A stretch of 37,339 bases of DNA from NCBI GenBank assembly GCA_944376495.1, contig CALWCW010000086.1:1-37339 (forward strand), given 5' to 3'. Shown here one piece after another: positions 14,562 through 22,684 of the stretch. Both the position numbers and the translations under genes were made by a program. Below the pieces are notes generated by a model. It was given only the letters and a program-made list of their open reading frames with translations. It made no database searches and was not told where the DNA came from. Source of the DNA: an uncultured Clostridia bacterium (GTDB lineage: Bacteria; Bacillota; Clostridia; Christensenellales; UBA1242). Position 1 is the first letter of the stretch. Each line of letters opens with the position of its first letter.

Positions 14562-14921
14562 ATGATTAAGTTTATAAATTTAAAGGAAGATGCTGGCAAT
14601 GTCGATTATGCCTTAAAACTAGTCGAAATTGAAATTGATAATGCAAAAAGAGAAGGAGTTGTCTGCTTAAAAGTATTGCATGGTTATGGTTCGCATGGAA
14701 AAGGCGGAGCTATGGCAAGTGCTTTGAGAATCCAACTTGCTCAATGGAAAAAAAGTAAATTTATTGTTGACTACTTTGGTGGTGATAAGTGGAACTTGTT
14801 TGATAACTCCACTCAAAAAATCTTGATGCTTGATAAAACAATCTATAATGATGAAGATATGAACAAAGGTAATCCTGGTATAACTATTATTCAAGTAAGT
14901 GAAAAAAATCCCGTTTTATAA
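14562..14921 (+). CDS. Smr-domain-like small protein
   Basis: A 119-aa protein that looks like a stand-alone Smr domain, the nuclease-type module found at the end of MutS2. It begins with the strand INLKEDAGNVDYALKLVEIEI and a helix, then has the signature VLHGYGSHGKGGAM at about 38-51, close to the family's HG-x-G-G/S-x-G-x-G loop, followed by helix LRIQLAQWKKS. The family's other motif, LDLHG at the N-terminus, is not kept (INLKED here), so activity is uncertain. The C-terminal segment ends with a beta strand (GITIIQVSE). It has its own promoter and terminator after spo0A. DNA or RNA binding is likely; the role is unknown. Confidence 0.7.
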   Translation: MIKFINLKEDAGNVDYALKLVEIEIDNAKREGVVCLKVLHGYGSHGKGGAMASALRIQLAQWKKSKFIVDYFGGDKWNLFDNSTQKILMLDKTIYNDEDMNKGNPGITIIQVSEKNPVL

Positions 14922-14934
14922 CGGGGTTTTTATT
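14904..14934 (+). terminator. Terminator of the Smr-like gene
   Basis: Stem AAAAATCCCGTT paired to AACGGGGTTTTT (12 bp with one G-T pair), TTAT loop; it starts inside the coding region and contains the stop codon. Confidence 0.85.
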
Positions 14935-15084
14935 ATTAAATAAAAATTTATATAAATTTTTATTGTTTTTTTATTTATTTTTTATTTTTAATAATATTTT
15001 TTTATTTATTATTATTTTTATTTTTTCGTTTTTTAATTTTATTTTTATAAAAAGTAATTAAATAGTAATTAAAGTATAAATCTT
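14935..15084. other. AT-only intergenic spacer
   Basis: A 150-bp stretch with almost no G or C, dominated by T runs on the plus strand. No ORF or stable structure is seen. Confidence 0.6.
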
Positions 15085-15087
15085 TTC

Positions 15088-15122
15088 AAAAAAAGTCTTA
15101 ACTATGAAGTTAAAACTTTTTT
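15088..15122 (-). terminator. Terminator of the lipoprotein gene
   Basis: Minus strand: AAAAAAGTTTTAACT, a TCAT loop, then AGTTAAGACTTTTTT (15-bp stem with one G-T pair), ending in a T run just after the stop. Confidence 0.8.
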
Positions 15123-15125
15123 GTT

Positions 15126-16517
15126 TTATTTTGTTTTCCCGACAAGTTCGTAATGCCCATCACCTGACTTATCGACTCTAAACATATAATAATTAGTATC
15201 AGTTTCTGTTTCGTCAGAATCAGAACTTGTATCAGAGTCACTTTCACTAGCCTCAAGTTGTGCATAGAAATAGATATAGTCACCAGTATAACCGCATTGT
15301 CCAGATATTATTCTTGTCATAGTAACAAGCGTTTGATTTGCATTTTGGTTGCCATTAAGAACGTCAACTACATTTATTCTTCCAATGCTTGTTGAATTTG
15401 AATAGTAAACATAATCTCCATCAACAAAAAGAATATCTGTAAAGGCATCTGAAGATAAGATTAGTTGTGCATCACGAGTAAGTTCTAAAGTTTTATACAT
15501 TAAAGAGCCATTTGACAAGAATACATAACCATTTGCTGCTGTTTCAATATTACTTATAGTTTCTGCGCTATGAAATCTATTTGCTGAAGTTGGATAGAAA
15601 TAATTATCAGAATTTGCTAAATCTTTTATATAAATTTCAGTGCCGTCATAAGTATAAGCATAGAAAACAATATCTCCTTCTCGTCCTAATAAGGTAACTG
15701 TCGTTCCAGCAACTCCGGGGTCTAAAGTTGTAACTTCGCCTGTAGCGAAATCAACCGCTTTAACTGTGTCAGTTTCAATTAAAGATGTTTCAGAATTTTG
15801 AGTAAAAATAATATTTTTATCGGTTGAATTTTCGTCACTGACAACCGCACTTTCTATATTTTCTACTAGAGTTGTTGTTTCACCAATTGATGAGCCAATT
15901 CTAATAGAATATAAATTATATGTGCTGTCGGCGGTTGGTGCTTTGATAACATAATAATAGTTATCATCGCTACCCTTTTGAACTGTTATAAAAGAACTAT
16001 CATCATGCCTAAAAGTGTCAATTTCCTCAAATCCATCACCATTAAATCTAATTCTAAAGAGAGAAACTTGAGTATAGTCATTTTCTAGATTGCTAGTTCT
16101 GTGAGTGTTTGCTGATGTAAAATATAAATATGAGCCAAGAGCAAACATATATTGGTTTTGATAGCCTATTAATTTTTCACTTAAAACCGTTTGAATGTTA
16201 AGCGGACTTGTGTTTTGCCAATCAGTATTATCAACTTCGTCATCATAAGACAATCTACCAGAAACATCTAAACGTGCAAGATAGCCTGTGTTCGCTGCCG
16301 TGTTATAATTAAAATCCTCGCCGTCACTTGCAGTATAACCATTTCCGTAATAAATATAGTCGCCTATCTGTGCAACTTGTCCTTGAAAATACTCTACTTC
16401 ATCAAAATAAATTGGATTACCATTTTTATCAAAGACATCACTTACGGTCGCACACCCTACCATAAGGAAAGCAACACAAAATATCATTGATAAAATTTTA
16501 AATAAATTCTTTTTCAT
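15126..16517 (-). CDS. Lipoprotein with beta-propeller-like repeats
   Basis: A 463-aa secreted lipoprotein. A basic N-terminus and hydrophobic stretch end in the lipobox LMVGC, with Cys22 as the acylated residue. The mature part is beta-rich, with recurring D/G-x-Y-I/V-Y-Y/F motifs (for example GDYIYYGNG, GSYLYFTS, DDNYYYVIK, GDYVYYSNS, GDYIYFYAQ). This is typical of DUF5050-like beta-propellers that report or sense at the cell surface. Near the C-terminus is a Ser/Asp/Glu-rich linker (about 422-438) before the last strand. GGAGAG precedes the ATG. The function is unknown; no transporter or enzyme partner is adjacent, so it may be a cell-surface binding or scaffold protein. Confidence 0.8.
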   Translation of the reverse strand: MKKNLFKILSMIFCVAFLMVGCATVSDVFDKNGNPIYFDEVEYFQGQVAQIGDYIYYGNGYTASDGEDFNYNTAANTGYLARLDVSGRLSYDDEVDNTDWQNTSPLNIQTVLSEKLIGYQNQYMFALGSYLYFTSANTHRTSNLENDYTQVSLFRIRFNGDGFEEIDTFRHDDSSFITVQKGSDDNYYYVIKAPTADSTYNLYSIRIGSSIGETTTLVENIESAVVSDENSTDKNIIFTQNSETSLIETDTVKAVDFATGEVTTLDPGVAGTTVTLLGREGDIVFYAYTYDGTEIYIKDLANSDNYFYPTSANRFHSAETISNIETAANGYVFLSNGSLMYKTLELTRDAQLILSSDAFTDILFVDGDYVYYSNSTSIGRINVVDVLNGNQNANQTLVTMTRIISGQCGYTGDYIYFYAQLEASESDSDTSSDSDETETDTNYYMFRVDKSGDGHYELVGKTK

Positions 16518-16547
16518 AAACTCTCCATTATATTTTTTACTTTTAAA

Positions 16548-16575
16548 GTTTACAACAAATTGATTAAATTGTCAA
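16548..16575 (-). promoter_or_regulatory. Promoter of the lipoprotein gene
   Basis: Minus-strand TTGACA (16575-16570), 16 bp, TAAACT (16553-16548). A TATAAT lies nearer the ATG but would leave no room for the ribosome site. The rest of the 250-bp spacer up to 16770 shows nothing I can name. Confidence 0.55.
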
Positions 16576-16770
16576 ATAAATATAAGTTAAGATTGAATTA
16601 ACTCCATTTTATATTAACAATCATATTCTTTGCCTTAGGATTTTATAATAAATTTGTTAACCCCACTAAATCATTTCAATTATGAACAAAAAAGATTTTT
16701 TTAAACAATGATTATTATTCACATTAATATTACCTACTACATTTGTGTATTTTTTTCACTGTTTTTTAGT

Positions 16771-17466
16771 TTAGTATATTTTTATCAAATTATTATTAAC
16801 AATATCACATGAGGTTAAGTAATATTTGACCCCATTTTTTTCAAAGTAGGTTGGGATATTTTTATAGCCATGCAAATGTCCATAAACCACACTATCTACA
16901 TTATATTTTTCAAATAGTAAAGAAAAATCGCTATCATCTCGAGTTGAGTTCATTGGCGGATAGTGCATCATACAAATAATCTTCTCATTGTTTTGTTGAA
17001 GTTTTTTTGCCGCTTCTAACGTTAAGCCTAACCTTATTATTTCTCTTTGATAAACCCTTTCATCTTCTGGTGTTCTTTGGGCGTTACGTTCTATCACTTG
17101 CCACCCTCTAGTCCCGCAAATGATAAATTCGCCAAATTTCATAGCATCATTTTGAATTGCATAAAAATCTTTGGGAAGTATTGAGCGGAGTTTTGAAACA
17201 GAACTCCACCAATAATCATGATTGCCCTTTATGATAATCTTTTTCCCGGGCAGTGTTTCTAATAGTTTAAAATCTTCAATCGCATTTTCAAGTTTCATTG
17301 CCCACGAAAAATCACCAGCAAGTAGGACTACATCATCTTGCCCTACAACTTCTTTCCATTGATTAAATATTTTATCAAGATACCCATCCCAAACTGGCCC
17401 AAAAATATCCATGGGTTTTGAATTATTTACCGAAAGATGTAAATCACTTATTGCATAAATGTTCAT
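16771..17466 (-). CDS. Calcineurin-like metallophosphoesterase
   Basis: A 231-aa cytoplasmic two-metal phosphoesterase. The motifs are all present: D8-x-H10 (AISDLH), GD at 51-52 (LLAGDFSWAMK), GNHD at 81-84, H168 (MMHYPP) and GHLH at 196-199. The GDFSW and the YxREIxRL segment mark the group often annotated as a phosphohydrolase of unknown substrate in Firmicutes. Its ATG overlaps the stop of the YqeY-like gene by 4 bp (ATGA), so the two are co-translated. Confidence 0.88.
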   Translation of the reverse strand: MNIYAISDLHLSVNNSKPMDIFGPVWDGYLDKIFNQWKEVVGQDDVVLLAGDFSWAMKLENAIEDFKLLETLPGKKIIIKGNHDYWWSSVSKLRSILPKDFYAIQNDAMKFGEFIICGTRGWQVIERNAQRTPEDERVYQREIIRLGLTLEAAKKLQQNNEKIICMMHYPPMNSTRDDSDFSLLFEKYNVDSVVYGHLHGYKNIPTYFEKNGVKYYLTSCDIVNNNLIKIY

Positions 17467-17888
17467 GCCATTCCCTTTAAAACTTCTTGAACCATTCTCA
17501 TATCACATTTGCCATTGTAATTCTCTTTAAAATATTTCATTACTATTGAAATCGACTTATCTGGCAAAGAAGTAATTATCTCTTTGATTTCATCTTCAGA
17601 TAACATCTTTGGAAGATATTTTTTTGCTATTTCAATTTGATATTCAATATTTTCAACTTCTTTATCATTCCCAACCTTGCTATAATTTTGTTTTTCTTCC
17701 TCAAGTTCTTTGATGGTCTTTTGAAAGATATTTGAAATATCAGCATCTTCAATATCCCCACCTTTTTCACGTTTTCTTATTTCTTCAAGTTTAATTTTAT
17801 TTAAAACAACACTATAAAAATTTCTTGCAACAACATCTTTATCCTTCATTGCTTGTATATTTGCCTTTTTAATTTCATCGTATAACAT
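17463..17888 (-). CDS. GatB/YqeY-domain protein
   Basis: A 141-aa protein of the YqeY family. The N-terminal helical part has the DEIKKANIQAMKDKD and FYSVVLNKIKLEEIRKREKG landmarks; the C-terminal half has the QIEIAKKYLPKMLSEDEIKEII and MGMV-like end (CDMRMVQEVLKGMA). YqeY is related to the tail domain of the GatB amidotransferase subunit and is thought to bind tRNA. Members are typically near 148 aa, so this is full length. It is the first gene of a two-gene operon with the metallophosphoesterase; start codon follows AAGGAGA. Confidence 0.88.
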   Translation of the reverse strand: MLYDEIKKANIQAMKDKDVVARNFYSVVLNKIKLEEIRKREKGGDIEDADISNIFQKTIKELEEEKQNYSKVGNDKEVENIEYQIEIAKKYLPKMLSEDEIKEIITSLPDKSISIVMKYFKENYNGKCDMRMVQEVLKGMA

Positions 17889-17910
17889 ATAAATCTCCTT
17901 TTACGAATAA

Positions 17911-17938
17911 ATTATATAAAATTTTTGAAAATAATCAA
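17911..17938 (-). promoter_or_regulatory. Promoter of the yqeY-phosphoesterase operon
   Basis: Minus-strand TTGATT (17938-17933), 16 bp, TATAAT (17916-17911), ahead of the AAGGAGA site. The remaining 140 bp to the tRNA promoter is AT-rich with nothing else recognisable. Confidence 0.6.
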
Positions 17939-18078
17939 AATAAAATCATGTAAATAAATAATTTATATTGCTATATTTTGTTTATAAAATAAAATTCGTT
18001 TTGCTTTTGTTATTTTAAATAAACTAAATATAAATCTATATTATTTTAACTATTTAAATAAAAATTTTAACATTTCTC

Positions 18079-18107
18079 TTGACAAAAGAAGTATTTTTGA
18101 TTATAAT
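18079..18107 (+). promoter_or_regulatory. Consensus promoter of tRNA-Met
   Basis: TTGACA (18079-18084), 17 bp, TATAAT (18102-18107); both hexamers are perfect, as expected for a stable RNA gene. Transcription should start about 12 nt before the tRNA. Confidence 0.85.
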
Positions 18108-18124
18108 CTTTGCATAACACTTTT

Positions 18125-18201
18125 GGCAGCATAGCTCAGCTGGCTAGAGCGCAAGATTCATACTCTTGAGGTCACTGGTTCGATCCCAGTTGCTGCTACC
18201 A
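18125..18201 (+). tRNA. tRNA-Met (anticodon CAT), elongator type
   Basis: A 77-nt cloverleaf with encoded CCA. Acceptor GGCAGCA pairs with TGCTGCT (G1-U72 wobble, also seen in Bacillus elongator Met tRNA). The anticodon stem CAAGA/TCTTG encloses the loop TTCATAC, anticodon CAT. The T-arm has GGTTCGATCC. A tRNA-Ile carrying lysidine at CAT is an alternative, but the sequence follows the elongator-Met pattern. Confidence 0.93.
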
Positions 18202-18218
18202 TATTTTCTAAATCAAAC

Positions 18219-18246
18219 GAAGTCTTGTTGCGACTTCTTTTTTATT
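18219..18246 (+). terminator. Terminator of tRNA-Met
   Basis: Stem GAAGTC/GACTTC (6 bp) with a 7-nt loop, then a run of T. Confidence 0.75.
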
Positions 18247-18271
18247 TAAATTGACATATAGGAGAATTAAA

Positions 18272-18529
18272 ATGATTCATTCATTATCTGGCGGAGAATT
18301 AAAAATAAACAATTCATATGACTTTGCAAAAGTTGAAAATTTAAATAACGGAGATATTTATTGGTATATTTCACCTTTTCCTTCTTTAAAAATAAATGAT
18401 ATTGTTTTAGTCCCTTTAAAAGAAAATCAAATTAAAGGCAGAGTGATAAGAATTGATAAAAATGTTTCTGAACAATCTTTTCCTATTCCTATAAAGAGAA
18501 TGAGAAAAATCATAAAAATACTATCTTAA
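18272..18529 (+). CDS. Small conserved hypothetical protein, 85 aa
   Basis: The ATG at 18272 follows a TAGGAG site; the TTG further upstream precedes it and is less likely. The protein starts MIHSLSGGELK and is beta-rich with a WYISPFPSLKINDIVLVPL stretch and an IKGRVIRIDKNV stretch, the pattern of a small OB- or SH3-like barrel, ending in a basic helix (RMRKIIKIL). Similar small proteins seem common in Clostridia, but I know no function. No membrane or signal sequence is seen. Confidence 0.65.
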   Translation: MIHSLSGGELKINNSYDFAKVENLNNGDIYWYISPFPSLKINDIVLVPLKENQIKGRVIRIDKNVSEQSFPIPIKRMRKIIKILS

Positions 18530-18591
18530 ATTTTTAATTTATTTTCAAAAATTTAAATATTTTCTATTATTAATTTTATAAATAGCAAATA

Positions 18592-18623
18592 AAAAAAATC
18601 GGCTTGAAAATTCCGATTTTTTT
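18592..18623. terminator. Bidirectional terminator between convergent genes
   Basis: Stem AAAAAAATCGG/CCGATTTTTTT (11 bp), 10-nt loop. It ends the rpsF operon on the minus strand and can serve the small gene on the plus strand. Confidence 0.85.
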
Positions 18624-18625
18624 AT

Positions 18626-18832
18626 TTAGTTTAAACCATATTTTTTATTGAATTTTTCAACGTTACCGCTTGCATCAACAACCTTTTTCTTCCCTGTAAA
18701 GAAAGGATGACATTTATTGCAAATATCTATTGATAAAGTATCACCTTTTACATTTGATTTTGTTTTAAAAGTATTGCCACAAGCACAAACAACGGTAACT
18801 TCATGATAATCTGGATGAATTTCTTTTTTCAT
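18626..18832 (-). CDS. rpmE: 50S ribosomal protein L31
   Basis: A 68-aa L31 that binds the large-subunit side of the intersubunit bridge. It is the zinc-binding form: CACG and CNKC supply four cysteines. The [31 protein letters not shown] and [11 protein letters not shown] segments are canonical. It is the last gene of the operon, 19 bp after rpsR, a less usual location for rpmE. GGAG precedes the ATG. Confidence 0.95.
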   Translation of the reverse strand: MKKEIHPDYHEVTVVCACGNTFKTKSNVKGDTLSIDICNKCHPFFTGKKKVVDASGNVEKFNKKYGLN

Positions 18833-18851
18833 TGTTTTCTCCTTTTAAAAA

Positions 18852-19118
18852 TTAATCTCCAACATATGGAAGTAATGCCATATTTCTTGCTCTTTTGATT
18901 GCTGTGCAAAGTTCACGTTGATGATATGAGCAAACACCTGTTTGACGTCTTGGAACAATTTTTCCTTTTTCAGTGACGTATTTTTTAATCTTTGCAATAT
19001 CTTTATAATCAATAACTTTTTCGCCAGCTATACAAAAAGCACAAACTTTTTTCTTTGAAACAGGTTTACGAAATTTTTTAACAACAACCTTTTCTTCAGT
19101 TTTTACTGTATCAGCCAT
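18852..19118 (-). CDS. rpsR: 30S ribosomal protein S18
   Basis: An 88-aa S18 with an added N-terminal charged extension. The core [27 protein letters not shown], the [15 protein letters not shown] stretch and the final [11 protein letters not shown] match the family. The CAFC pair and a further cysteine suggest the zinc-type variant. It pairs with S6 on the platform of the small subunit, and the two are encoded in one operon. Confidence 0.95.
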   Translation of the reverse strand: MADTVKTEEKVVVKKFRKPVSKKKVCAFCIAGEKVIDYKDIAKIKKYVTEKGKIVPRRQTGVCSYHQRELCTAIKRARNMALLPYVGD

Positions 19119-19137
19119 TATCTTTATCTCCTTTTAA

Positions 19138-19554
19138 TTAAAATGGTAAACTGTCATCATCAATTGGTTCAAGTTCAACAGAGTCCGCACTAACTGTTTT
19201 TTCATTAGTCATAACAGCAGAGTCTGTATCAGTTGGTTTGCTACCTAAAAATTCAACATCGTCAGCAACAATTTCAGTTGAATAACGTTTTGTCCCATCA
19301 CTTGCTTCATAAGAAGAATTTTGTATTCTTCCACTTATCGCACATTTTGAACCTTTCTTTAAAAATTTATGACAGATGTCAGCAAGTCCTCTCCAAACGA
19401 CAATATTGAAAAAGTCTGCTTGAGGAGCATTGCTATCATTTGAGCCAAATCTTCTTGGAACTGCTATTGAAAATCGGCAAACTGAAACACCGCTATTTGT
19501 AGTTGTAATTTCAGGGTCTCTTGCCAAGTTTCCTATTAAATATACTTTATTCAT
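19138..19554 (-). CDS. ssb: Single-stranded DNA-binding protein
   Basis: A 138-aa SSB: an OB-fold of about 108 residues opening with MNKVYLIGNLARDPEI, with RFSIAVPRRF and DFFNIVVWRGLADICHKFLKKGSKCAISGRI motifs, then a short acidic linker and the protein-interaction tail DDDSLPF. It coats single-stranded DNA in replication and repair. Placed between rpsF and rpsR as in most Firmicutes. Confidence 0.95.
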   Translation of the reverse strand: MNKVYLIGNLARDPEITTTNSGVSVCRFSIAVPRRFGSNDSNAPQADFFNIVVWRGLADICHKFLKKGSKCAISGRIQNSSYEASDGTKRYSTEIVADDVEFLGSKPTDTDSAVMTNEKTVSADSVELEPIDDDSLPF

Positions 19555-19593
19555 AATATCTCCTTATTTTTGTTCTTACAGTTTATTTGTAAA

Positions 19594-19875
19594 TTATTTA
19601 CGAACAAACATTTGACGAACAATACCTTCTGTGATGTTCATGAGTTTTGCCATTGCGTCAACTTCTTGAGGATCCATAGTTATATTCATAAGCACATAAA
19701 ATCCTTCGTTTTTGAAGTCAATTGGATAAGCAAATTTTCTCATTCCCCACTTGTCAATTCCTTCGATAGTGCCGTTTTTGCTTTCAACGTATTGAGAGAA
19801 TTTTTTTATTAATTCCTCACGTTGTTCTTCGGCTACATCAGAAGAAATGATGTAAAGAAGTTCATACTTATTCAT
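19594..19875 (-). CDS. rpsF: 30S ribosomal protein S6
   Basis: A 93-aa S6, first gene of the rpsF-ssb-rpsR-rpmE operon. It starts MNKYELLYIISSDV and has the WGMRKFAYPIDFKNEGFYVLMNI stretch, typical of the family. AAAGGAGG precedes the ATG. S6 and S18 often bind a hairpin in their own leader in other bacteria; a structured leader is present here. Confidence 0.95.
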   Translation of the reverse strand: MNKYELLYIISSDVAEEQREELIKKFSQYVESKNGTIEGIDKWGMRKFAYPIDFKNEGFYVLMNITMDPQEVDAMAKLMNITEGIVRQMFVRK

Positions 19876-19950
19876 GTTTTACCTCCTTTTGGACTAAATT
19901 GGTTTTTTGCTATACACAAAAAACAAGGACAGTAAATTCTACTGCTTGAG
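19876..19950 (-). promoter_or_regulatory. Structured 5' leader of the rpsF operon
   Basis: The transcript should start near 19948 and run about 70 nt to the ATG. It can form a small CAGTA/TACTG hairpin and a larger one pairing TTGTTTTTTG with CAAAAAACCAA around a 7-nt loop. Position and size would suit the S6:S18 autoregulatory leader, but I do not see the conserved CCG bulge of that motif, so the identity is uncertain. Confidence 0.4.
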
Positions 19951-19954
19951 TATG

Positions 19955-19983
19955 ATTATACATTCTTTTGCCTTGTTTGTCAA
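19955..19983 (-). promoter_or_regulatory. Consensus promoter of the rpsF operon
   Basis: Minus-strand TTGACA (19983-19978), 17 bp, TATAAT (19960-19955); both hexamers are perfect. Confidence 0.85.
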
Positions 19984-20124
19984 GAAATTTCTTTAAATAA
20001 ATAATATATCATTAAAACAAATTATACTTTTTATTCTTTTAATTCTTTTTATTTAAAAATAAATCCTATTACATTTTTAATTTGTTCTTCATTTGTTTTT
20101 ATATGTAAAATCATTTCTTTCTAT

Positions 20125-20163
20125 AAAAAGATAAATCTCTTTTCTTTACGAAAAGAGATTATC
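20125..20163 (-). terminator. Terminator of the 828-aa surface protein gene
   Basis: Hairpin GATAAATCTCTTTTC / GAAAAGAGATTATC (one bulged base, TTTAC loop). On the minus strand it is followed by TTTTT, just after the stop at 20183. Confidence 0.75.
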
Positions 20164-20182
20164 AAAACTTTTTTTATAACAA

Positions 20183-22669
20183 TCATTGAGCCACTTTATA
20201 ATAATTATTATAAATTTTACCATTATAAATTATATTTTGCTGACCTAATACATAAGAATCATTTAATATATACTCATGTCCTTCGTCAAATTCGCTATTT
20301 ATAAAGATGTTCGCTGCACCAATATTATAATCACCATCTATCATCGACTCAAAAACTAATTGCGAATCAATATAAATAAAACTTTCGTCAGTCACTCCCG
20401 CAAAAGTATTAATATCAATTTCTTCAACTGAAGAAGGAAGCACAAATTCGTTTATCATTGATGAGTAAATAAATCTATCTGAAATAGTTTTTATAGTTGC
20501 CTCTTCTTCAAAAGTGAATGTTGATAAATTATCACAATAAGCAAATGCGTAACTACCTATATATTCCACACTTTTAGGTATAGTGATTTGATAAACATCA
20601 GAATAAGCAAAAGCATATGCTTCAATCATTTTAACAGAGTTTGGTATATTAATTTCTATGATAGGACTTCTATAAAACGCTCTTTCACCTATTATTTCAA
20701 CATAATCAGGTATATTATTATCAAGTCCTAAAATGAGTTTATTATTCGCCTTTTCAATTAAAGTCTGTCCATTGACATCTTCATAATATTGATTTTCGTT
20801 ATCAACTTCAATTGTCGTAAGTGAACTTCTATTTATAAGACCTATTGAATAAACATTTTTAGGTATGAATAAATTTTTTATTAACGTCCCATAAAATGCG
20901 TTATCACCAATTTGAAGTAAACTTTCAGGTAGCGATACACTTGTCAAAGCACTTGATGAAAATGCGTTGTTTCCTATTATCTCTAGTCCGTTTGGTAATT
21001 CTATTTGATTAAGTCTTGGACAAGAATATAACGCATAATTTTCTATTTCCTTTATCTCACCTAAAAACGTAACATTAGATAAACTATTGCAATTTGAAAA
21101 CGTATTGTTTGAAATCTTCGTAACATATTGAGGAATAGTTATGTTGTTAAGATATTTACAATTTGAAAAAGCAAAACTCCCTATAAACCTTATTGAATTT
21201 GGCAAGGAAATATTTTGCAATAGATAAGGTTCTTCTCCAAAAAATTCCCAAATAGGATTCACATAAAACGCTTTACTCGCTATTTTATAAACATCAAACA
21301 TTTCGTTTTGATACGTAATGGTATCATAAACTGTTAGATTGGTGCTAGATTTTGTCCCGCCTATCACTTGTGCTTTGTTTACATCTAAATAAAGCCTATA
21401 ATTTACATTTTGATAACTGACTGTTGTTGTATTATTGTTGAAAAGTGCGTAATATGTCTTTGGGGAAGTAAAATTATACTCAATTTTAATAGTGGCATCT
21501 TCTGAAAAAATAGGATTTTCAATTGAGTCCTCTGTCCAGCCTAAAAATGTTCCTTGTGACGTAGAGGCAGTTAAAGTTAAAATATTGCCGTAAACAAGTT
21601 CTCCTTCATAGTTCGCCGAGCCAAGATTATAATCAGTGCTATAAACATAAAAGGTATGATATTCCGCTGTTTCTTCCCAAAGTGCAGAAAATTCTAAATT
21701 CCCTGTTGTGCCAGTTGGAATAGTAACATTTTTTGTAGCAGTCGTCAGCCACTGCCCAATCCAACCTAAAAATGTAAAGCCCTCTCTTGTTGGGTTTGGA
21801 ATTTCAATAACTTCGCTATCGACGTTATAACTTGTCACAAGTCCATCAACTTGCCCACCATTTAGGTTATAAGAAATGGTATATTCCACTCTTTCCGTTT
21901 CAAAATATAGTGTTATATCATCTGCCGGCATTTTGAATTTAAAATCATAAATTTCCACCTCTTCATTATTAAGAATATAATAAATTCTACTTATTTCATA
22001 CCCTGGAGAAAGTGATGGCGTAATATTAATTTCTATTCCATAATTTGCGGAAGAATAATCGGTTGTTATTATTCCGTAATCAGAACTGTTGTCAATTAAA
22101 ATATCGTAAAAAAGAATATTATAATTAAAATAAATTGTAATAGTATTTGCAGGCATTGTAAAAGAATTGTCAGTTATATAAATAGGTTCAGTTTTGCCAC
22201 TTTCTATATAATAAGCCTCGCCAAATTCATAGCCCGCATCAGCGAACACCTCAAATTGAACAACTTCGCCATAACTTGCAGAATCTTGAATATTTACATT
22301 CCCGTTTTGGCTGTCTATTGAAATAGTATAGTCACGCAACTGATAATTTGCCCTATAAGAGCCCATCGTTTCATTTGATATAATAAAGGAATAAATATAT
22401 TCGGTGCTCACAATTTCGCCATCTCGTGTCCAGTTCAAAAAGTTATAACCATTTTGTCTAGGAGCAATCAAAGTCACCTCTTGTCCCTCTATATATTCTC
22501 CGCCTCCTGAAAGTTCACTTGAAATAGTATCATAATTGCAACTTAAATCAATTGTATAAATAGGTTTTTTCCAAACAAATAAATATAGCATAACAAAAAG
22601 AATAACGACCACAACAGCCGACCCTAATATAGACAAATATAGTGCCAATTTTTTCCTTTTGCTATTCAT
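20183..22669 (-). CDS. Surface protein with InlB-like repeats and BspA-type leucine-rich repeats
   Basis: An 828-aa cell-surface protein. A basic N-terminus and one hydrophobic helix (about residues 9-33) act as a signal anchor. Residues about 36-258 hold three divergent InlB-B-like repeats, each ending in a TMPAN/KMPAD-type turn. Residues about 260-335 are a Listeria/Bacteroides-type repeat (YTISYNLNGGQVDG to GFTFLGW). Another GW-type repeat follows to about 410. From about 420 to 800 run BspA-type leucine-rich repeats with the recurring pattern I-P-x-S-V/N-x-x-I-x-x-x-A-F. Such proteins bind host or bacterial surfaces. There is no LPXTG. The ATG lacks a ribosome site; a TGA-TAAAAT extended -10 lies six bases upstream. 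It is the next gene after the giant surface protein on the same strand. Confidence 0.85.
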   Translation of the reverse strand: MNSKRKKLALYLSILGSAVVVVILFVMLYLFVWKKPIYTIDLSCNYDTISSELSGGGEYIEGQEVTLIAPRQNGYNFLNWTRDGEIVSTEYIYSFIISNETMGSYRANYQLRDYTISIDSQNGNVNIQDSASYGEVVQFEVFADAGYEFGEAYYIESGKTEPIYITDNSFTMPANTITIYFNYNILFYDILIDNSSDYGIITTDYSSANYGIEINITPSLSPGYEISRIYYILNNEEVEIYDFKFKMPADDITLYFETERVEYTISYNLNGGQVDGLVTSYNVDSEVIEIPNPTREGFTFLGWIGQWLTTATKNVTIPTGTTGNLEFSALWEETAEYHTFYVYSTDYNLGSANYEGELVYGNILTLTASTSQGTFLGWTEDSIENPIFSEDATIKIEYNFTSPKTYYALFNNNTTTVSYQNVNYRLYLDVNKAQVIGGTKSSTNLTVYDTITYQNEMFDVYKIASKAFYVNPIWEFFGEEPYLLQNISLPNSIRFIGSFAFSNCKYLNNITIPQYVTKISNNTFSNCNSLSNVTFLGEIKEIENYALYSCPRLNQIELPNGLEIIGNNAFSSSALTSVSLPESLLQIGDNAFYGTLIKNLFIPKNVYSIGLINRSSLTTIEVDNENQYYEDVNGQTLIEKANNKLILGLDNNIPDYVEIIGERAFYRSPIIEINIPNSVKMIEAYAFAYSDVYQITIPKSVEYIGSYAFAYCDNLSTFTFEEEATIKTISDRFIYSSMINEFVLPSSVEEIDINTFAGVTDESFIYIDSQLVFESMIDGDYNIGAANIFINSEFDEGHEYILNDSYVLGQQNIIYNGKIYNNYYKVAQ

Positions 22670-22684
22670 ATCATTATTTTATCA
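22669..22684 (-). promoter_or_regulatory. Extended -10 promoter giving a leaderless start (828-aa surface protein)
   Basis: Minus strand: TGA (22684-22682), TAAAAT (22681-22676), six bases, ATG at 22669. No Shine-Dalgarno. Confidence 0.55.
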
